Positions 19,402 through 23,243 of a DNA stretch of 23,243 nt are shown here, piece after piece. Made by a program: the position numbers and the translations under genes. Numbering within the stretch: position 1 is the stretch's first letter; the number at the start of each line of letters is the position of its first letter. The notes below the pieces were generated by a model. That model was not told the DNA's origin. It did not search any database and saw only the letters and a program-made list of their open reading frames with translations. Source of the DNA: a virus; IMG/VR virus record IMGVR_UViG_3300009161_000243, positions 1 through 23,243 of that record. One strand, given 5' to 3'.

Positions 19402-21167
19402 TGGCACTAAACGCAACGATTGACTTAACCGTCAAAAAACCTGACTTCAAATCAATGAAGTCCGAAATAAAGGAACTGACCATCCAAGCTCAACAAGCGG
19501 TGATGCAGTTCGGTGAGTTCTCACCTGAAGCACTCAAGGCAGAAAAAGCACTTGCCGGTGCAAGAGATAGGATGGAGGATTTCAATGATCGTGTGAAAGC
19601 GGTCAATCCTGATAAGTTTGCCAAATTAAATACAGTTGTTTCGGGTGTTGCCAATGGATTTGCAGCAGCACAAGGGGCAATGGCATTGTTCGGAAACGAA
19701 TCGAAGGACTTCGAGAAGACGATGATCAAGTTGCAAGGTGCAATGGCGTTGTCACAAGGTCTTGAAGGACTTGGAAAGATTCAACAACAATTCGGTGCAA
19801 TCTTCAAAGATGTTGTCAGCGGTGCAAAGAAAGCATTTGCAGCAATCAAAGCGGGTATTGGTTCAACGGGTATCGGATTGATTCTTGTTGCTCTTGGGGC
19901 AATTGTTGCATATTGGGATGACATCAAAGAGGCGGTGAGTGGTGTGAGTGAGGAGCAAAAGAAACTTTTGGCAGATGCACAAAAAGCGGAGAAATTAGAA
20001 AGAGACAAACTGGATACGCTGAATGCTCAAGACAACATCTTGAAACTTCAAGGATTGACCGAAGAAGAAATTCTTCAATTAAAAATAAAACAAACCAATG
20101 CGGTAATCACACAACTTGAGGCACAATTGATGGCTCAAGAAACAATGAAACAAGCTCAGATTGATGCTGCTCAAAGAAACAAAGATATCCTTCAAGGAGT
20201 TATTCGCTTTTTGACTTATCCTTTGACTTTGTTGTTGATGACCATTGACAAAGTTGGAAAGGCATTGGGGCAAGATTTCGGATTAGAGGAAGCATTTAGC
20301 GGTGGACTTGCGAACTTGGTGTTTGATCCAAAGGCGGTTGAGAAGGAAGCGGATGCAGCCATCGCTGAAACCAAGAAACAACTCAACACGCTGAGGAACA
20401 CGGTTGCTGGATACACGCTTTCAATTACTGATATCCACAAAAAGGCAGCAGACGATAGAAAAAAAGCACGAGAAGATGCGGACAAAGAAGAACTTGAACA
20501 ATTAAAAAAGCACCAAGAAAGATTGATGGATGCCATTGATTTGGCATATAGCATCAGGCGGAAGAAAATTTATGATAGTGCGGAATTTGAAAAGAAACTC
20601 ACCGGTCAGCAAGTTGTATTGCAAGAAGGACAATACAAAAAAGAGTATTCAGATAGAGAAAAGTTTGGGTTATTTATCAAAACGCAACATTCGGAATTGA
20701 TTGAATCTACACTTGGCTATTTCAATACAATTAGTGAATTGGCTGATGCGTTTGCAACTAATGACGAAGCATCTCAAAAGAGAGCATTCCAAGTCAACAA
20801 AGCGATGAGGTATGCTTCAACCGTGTTGAGTACAATTGAAGGAACACAAAACGCATTCACAACGGCAGCGGATTCACCAATCACCAAAGTGTTTCCTGGA
20901 TATCCATTTGTACAAGCAACGGCAGCAGCATTGTTTGGTGTTGCTCAATTGGCTAAAATCAGAAAGACACAATTCCAAAGTACATCAGCACCATCAGGTG
21001 GCGGACAAATGAATGGCGGTGGAATGCCACAAATGTCAGCACCAAACATCAGCTCATCACTTCCAAAAGTAAGCGGATTTGACACCAAAGTATTTGTGAC
21101 TGAAGGTGACATCCGCAGAACAACCGATCGTGTGGATACTACGAGAAAAGTGTCCGTTGTCAAATAG
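19401..21167 (+). CDS. tail tape measure protein
   Basis: 588 residues. Long charged helices, Ala/Gln/Lys-rich (ELTIQAQQAVMQFGEF, KAEKALAGARDRMEDF), surround hydrophobic stretches near 155-170 (IGLILVALGAIVAYW), 270-285 (FLTYPLTLLLMTI) and 500-515 (ATAAALFGVAQLA), the pattern of tape measure proteins. The C-terminal part is Ser/Gly/Met-rich and flexible. The length sets tail length; 588 residues is short and suggests a fairly short tail. The first base overlaps the stop of the tail protein. It ends in TAG. Confidence 0.82.
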   Translation: MALNATIDLTVKKPDFKSMKSEIKELTIQAQQAVMQFGEFSPEALKAEKALAGARDRMEDFNDRVKAVNPDKFAKLNTVVSGVANGFAAAQGAMALFGNESKDFEKTMIKLQGAMALSQGLEGLGKIQQQFGAIFKDVVSGAKKAFAAIKAGIGSTGIGLILVALGAIVAYWDDIKEAVSGVSEEQKKLLADAQKAEKLERDKLDTLNAQDNILKLQGLTEEEILQLKIKQTNAVITQLEAQLMAQETMKQAQIDAAQRNKDILQGVIRFLTYPLTLLLMTIDKVGKALGQDFGLEEAFSGGLANLVFDPKAVEKEADAAIAETKKQLNTLRNTVAGYTLSITDIHKKAADDRKKAREDADKEELEQLKKHQERLMDAIDLAYSIRRKKIYDSAEFEKKLTGQQVVLQEGQYKKEYSDREKFGLFIKTQHSELIESTLGYFNTISELADAFATNDEASQKRAFQVNKAMRYASTVLSTIEGTQNAFTTAADSPITKVFPGYPFVQATAAALFGVAQLAKIRKTQFQSTSAPSGGGQMNGGGMPQMSAPNISSSLPKVSGFDTKVFVTEGDIRRTTDRVDTTRKVSVVK

Positions 21168-21182
21168 TGCTATTTAAGAAAG

Positions 21183-21764
21183 ATGAAGTTACCAGTTTAC
21201 AAATTAGACATCAACGAGTTTGACGAGGAAACGGGCATTGAGTTCGTTTCTTTGGTAGAAACTCCAGCCATACAAAAGGACTTTCTTGCATTTGAAGAAA
21301 TCACCCAAAGGTTTGAAATCAAAGACGAAGAGAAACGCATCGTGACGGGTGCAGCAATGATTGCCGACCTACCCATATACCGAAGGGATGATGTTCGTGG
21401 TGAATACTATGTGGTATTTGACAAGGAGAGCATCTTCAAGATTGCAAAAAAGTGGGCAAGGGGCAACAAGTACGATGCCGTGAACACTCACCACAAAACA
21501 CCAATTGCAGATGGCGTGAGCTTGTTTGAATCATACATCATTGATCGTGAACGAGGCGTGATGCCACCAAAGGGATTTGAAGAGGTTGCCGATGGTTCTT
21601 GGTTTGTTTCATACTTGATTGACAACGAAGAAGTGTGGTCAAAGGTCAAGTCAGGCGAGTTCAAAGGATTCTCAGTTGAGGGGGTTTTTGACTTTCCCGT
21701 TGATGCTGATGAACAACTCCTTGAGCAAATGAAATCAATCCTTAGCCAATGGAATGGCAAGTAA
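21183..21764 (+). CDS. XkdF-like prohead protease
   Basis: 193 residues matching the XkdF-type phage serine protease pattern: R-I-V-T-G-A-A-M-I at 51-59, D-L-P-I-Y-R-R-D-D at 61-69, E-Y-Y-V-V-F-D-K-E, N-T-H-H at 104-107 with a likely catalytic His, and S-G-E-F-K-G-F-S-V-E-G at about 158-168 with the likely catalytic Ser. It should process the scaffold and capsid during head maturation, and the scaffold-like and capsid genes follow directly. It lies 15 bases after the tape measure stop. Confidence 0.88.
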   Translation: MKLPVYKLDINEFDEETGIEFVSLVETPAIQKDFLAFEEITQRFEIKDEEKRIVTGAAMIADLPIYRRDDVRGEYYVVFDKESIFKIAKKWARGNKYDAVNTHHKTPIADGVSLFESYIIDRERGVMPPKGFEEVADGSWFVSYLIDNEEVWSKVKSGEFKGFSVEGVFDFPVDADEQLLEQMKSILSQWNGK

Positions 21765-21803
21765 AATTGCAACACTTAAACAAAAAACCTAATTAATATA
21801 CAA

Positions 21804-22349
21804 ATGAACGCAAAAGAAACATTGAAGGAAATCCGCACAATGCTCGGATTCTCTGACGAAGAAATCAAAGTCGAGATGGCAACCGCCACATTGACTGATG
21901 GCACGGTAATCTCTTACGAAGGTGAATTGGCAATCGGAACTGCCATCTTCGTTCAAACTGCCGAAGGAAACATTCCTGCACCTGATGCAACTCACGAAGT
22001 TGAAGGTGGAACATTGGTGACTACTGTTGGCGGTCTTGTGACTGAAATCGTAGAACCAGCAGAAACCGAAAACATTGCAAATCCAGTTGCCGCCGAAGAG
22101 TTTGCAACTATGTCTGCATTCAACGAAGTAGTTGCAAAGATGGAAACTGCCATTGCTGAATTGACTGCCAAAGTTGCAACATTGACTGCATCAAACAACA
22201 CACACAAAGAAGCAATGAGCAAAGCAATCGACTTGATCGAGAAAGTTGCTGACTTGCCTTCAGAAGAACCAACCAAAACTCCCGTTTCAAGCAAGAAAAA
22301 CGACAAGTTTGAAGCACTCACAAAATTCAAAAACTCACTAAACAAATAA
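21804..22349 (+). CDS. scaffold-like capsid assembly protein
   Basis: 181 residues. It starts with a short helix (MNAKETLKEIRTMLGF), then a beta-barrel-like repeat domain (T-D-G-T-V-I-S-Y-E-G-E-L-A-I-G near 31-45, P-A-P-D-A-T-H-E-V-E-G-G near 57-68), then a long coiled coil (about 105-155) and a basic end. Protease before and capsid after place it as scaffold or head-decoration protein; the coiled coil favours scaffold. It is preceded by a 39-base A-rich gap and ends five bases before the capsid ATG. Confidence 0.72.
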   Translation: MNAKETLKEIRTMLGFSDEEIKVEMATATLTDGTVISYEGELAIGTAIFVQTAEGNIPAPDATHEVEGGTLVTTVGGLVTEIVEPAETENIANPVAAEEFATMSAFNEVVAKMETAIAELTAKVATLTASNNTHKEAMSKAIDLIEKVADLPSEEPTKTPVSSKKNDKFEALTKFKNSLNK

Positions 22350-22353
22350 AAAA

Positions 22354-23243
22354 ATGTCATTTACCGTATCTTCCTTAGCCGCCTACACCAACGAACAGTC
22401 AACTGATCTGTTGGTAAAAGCATTGTTCAGCAACAAAACTGCTGCAACTTTGTACGCTTCAAATCAAGTGCAAGTTGGAGTAAAATCCGCTGCATCTTTG
22501 AACATCCTTGCTTCAACCGTTTACTTCCAAGCCGATGGTTGTGGTTACAATCCAAGTGGTGTGACTACATTCACTCAGCGTAACATCACCGTTGGTGCTG
22601 TGAAAGTTGAAGAAACTTTGTGTCCTAAAACTTTGGAAGCAAAGTGGATGCAAACACAAATTATGCCCGGTTCACCAACAATGATTCCTTTTGAGGAGCA
22701 GATTGGTAGTGAGAAGGCAGCCGTTATTGCACAAACTTTGGAAACTGCAATGTGGCAAGGTGACACCGCAAGTGGCAATCCTAACTTGAACCGCTTTGAT
22801 GGTTTGATGAAGATCATCGCTGCTGCATCTCCAACATTGGCAAACGCTGCCCCAACAACTTTCACAACCGTAACTGCTGCAAACATTGATGACATCTTGG
22901 ATCAAATCTATGCAAATATTCCAGCTGCCGTTGCAACGAAAACTGACTTAGTTTGTTTCTTGGGTGTCGACGCTTACAAGTTGATGTTGGTAAACTTGAA
23001 GAACGCCAATTTGTTTCACTATGTAGCCGATGCTGCAACTGAAATGGAAATGGTTTATCCTGGAACTAATATGAAGTTGATCGCCGTTGGTGGTTTGAAC
23101 GGAACAAACAAATTGTTTGCTGGTTCATTGAGCAATTTCTACTTGGGTACTGATTTGGCTCACGAAGAAGAAGATGTGAAAATGTGGTATTCTCAAGATG
23201 CTGACGAAGTTCGTGTTCGTTTCACTTTCAAGTATGGTGTGCA
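22354..23243 (+). CDS. major capsid protein (3' end cut by window edge)
   Basis: The frame from the ATG at 22354 stays open to the window end: 296 complete codons, no stop. It starts MSFTVSSLAAYTNEQSTDLL, and then has the helix/beta mix of HK97-type capsids, with E-E-T-L-C-P-K-T-L-E near 88-97, E-K-A-A-V-I-A-Q-T-L-E-T-A-M-W-Q-G near 124-140, and a late block F-A-G-S-L-S-N-F-Y-L-G-T-D-L near 254-267 with R-V-R-F-T-F-K-Y-G at the end. Protease and scaffold-like genes precede it, as expected. The remaining C terminus is outside. Confidence 0.82.
   Translation, partial: MSFTVSSLAAYTNEQSTDLLVKALFSNKTAATLYASNQVQVGVKSAASLNILASTVYFQADGCGYNPSGVTTFTQRNITVGAVKVEETLCPKTLEAKWMQTQIMPGSPTMIPFEEQIGSEKAAVIAQTLETAMWQGDTASGNPNLNRFDGLMKIIAAASPTLANAAPTTFTTVTAANIDDILDQIYANIPAAVATKTDLVCFLGVDAYKLMLVNLKNANLFHYVADAATEMEMVYPGTNMKLIAVGGLNGTNKLFAGSLSNFYLGTDLAHEEEDVKMWYSQDADEVRVRFTFKYGV

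Noticed and set aside
1-23243. tRNA genes, CRISPR arrays, insertion sequences, integrase or attachment sites.
   Set aside because: None seen by eye on either strand: no cloverleaf with CCA end, no regular spacer arrays, no transposase or integrase motifs.

Overview
The window is a piece of a tailed double-stranded DNA phage (or prophage) genome from the Bacteroidetes/Flavobacteriia host range. Every credible gene lies on the + strand, tightly packed, with many ATGA or GTGA stop/start overlaps. The host assignment rests on two things. First, the promoters have the Bacteroidetes form TTTG-N20-TAnnTTTG (2896-2927 and 5791-5822), and Shine-Dalgarno sequences are scarce. Second, protein types such as the XkdF-like protease, the DUF3310 protein, the KQQTAVEWL-type small proteins and the DUF1376-like replication protein are familiar from Bacteroidetes phages. 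There are no tRNAs, rRNAs, CRISPR arrays or insertion sequences. Both ends cut through the phage genome: the major capsid gene runs off the right edge, and the left edge probably starts inside the tail end of another gene.

Layout. 1-2.9 kb: neck/connector genes (a probable completion protein and an HK97 gp10-like protein) interleaved with a metallophosphoesterase, a DUF3310 protein and a spanin-like membrane protein. 2.9-5.8 kb: an early operon behind a clear promoter, with a small helix-turn-helix protein, an ERF single-strand annealing protein, a YqaJ-type exonuclease and a run of very small genes. 5.8-9.3 kb: a second promoter, a roughly 90-nt leader or small RNA ending in an intrinsic terminator, a NUMOD4/HNH homing-type endonuclease, then the replication genes (DUF1376-like initiator, DnaB-type helicase, a stand-alone DnaA domain IV protein) and a sigma-factor-like protein. 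9.3-11.3 kb: small genes, a compact HNH protein and the terminase small subunit. 11.3-13.0 kb: two glycosyltransferases. 13.0-15.0 kb: the terminase large subunit, interrupted by one TAG, and a tail-chaperone pair with a probable -1 frameshift on a T10 run. 15.0-15.4 kb: the only long non-coding gap, rich in inverted and direct repeats. 15.4-21.2 kb: two tail proteins and the tape measure. 21.2 kb to the end: prohead protease, scaffold-like protein and major capsid protein.

How the parts work together: the early genes give recombination (ERF plus YqaJ) and replication (initiator, helicase, DnaA-type DNA binder). The sigma-like protein may switch transcription. The terminase with its HNH partner packages DNA into the capsid built by protease, scaffold and capsid protein, and the chaperones build the tail around the tape measure. 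The most unusual items are: the TAG codon exactly where the terminase Walker B glutamate should be; the leader RNA whose hairpin loop is a perfect 9-nt complement to the start of the HNH gene; a 22-29 bp start-codon module present three times, twice flanking one small gene; and the repeat-rich gap before the tail genes.
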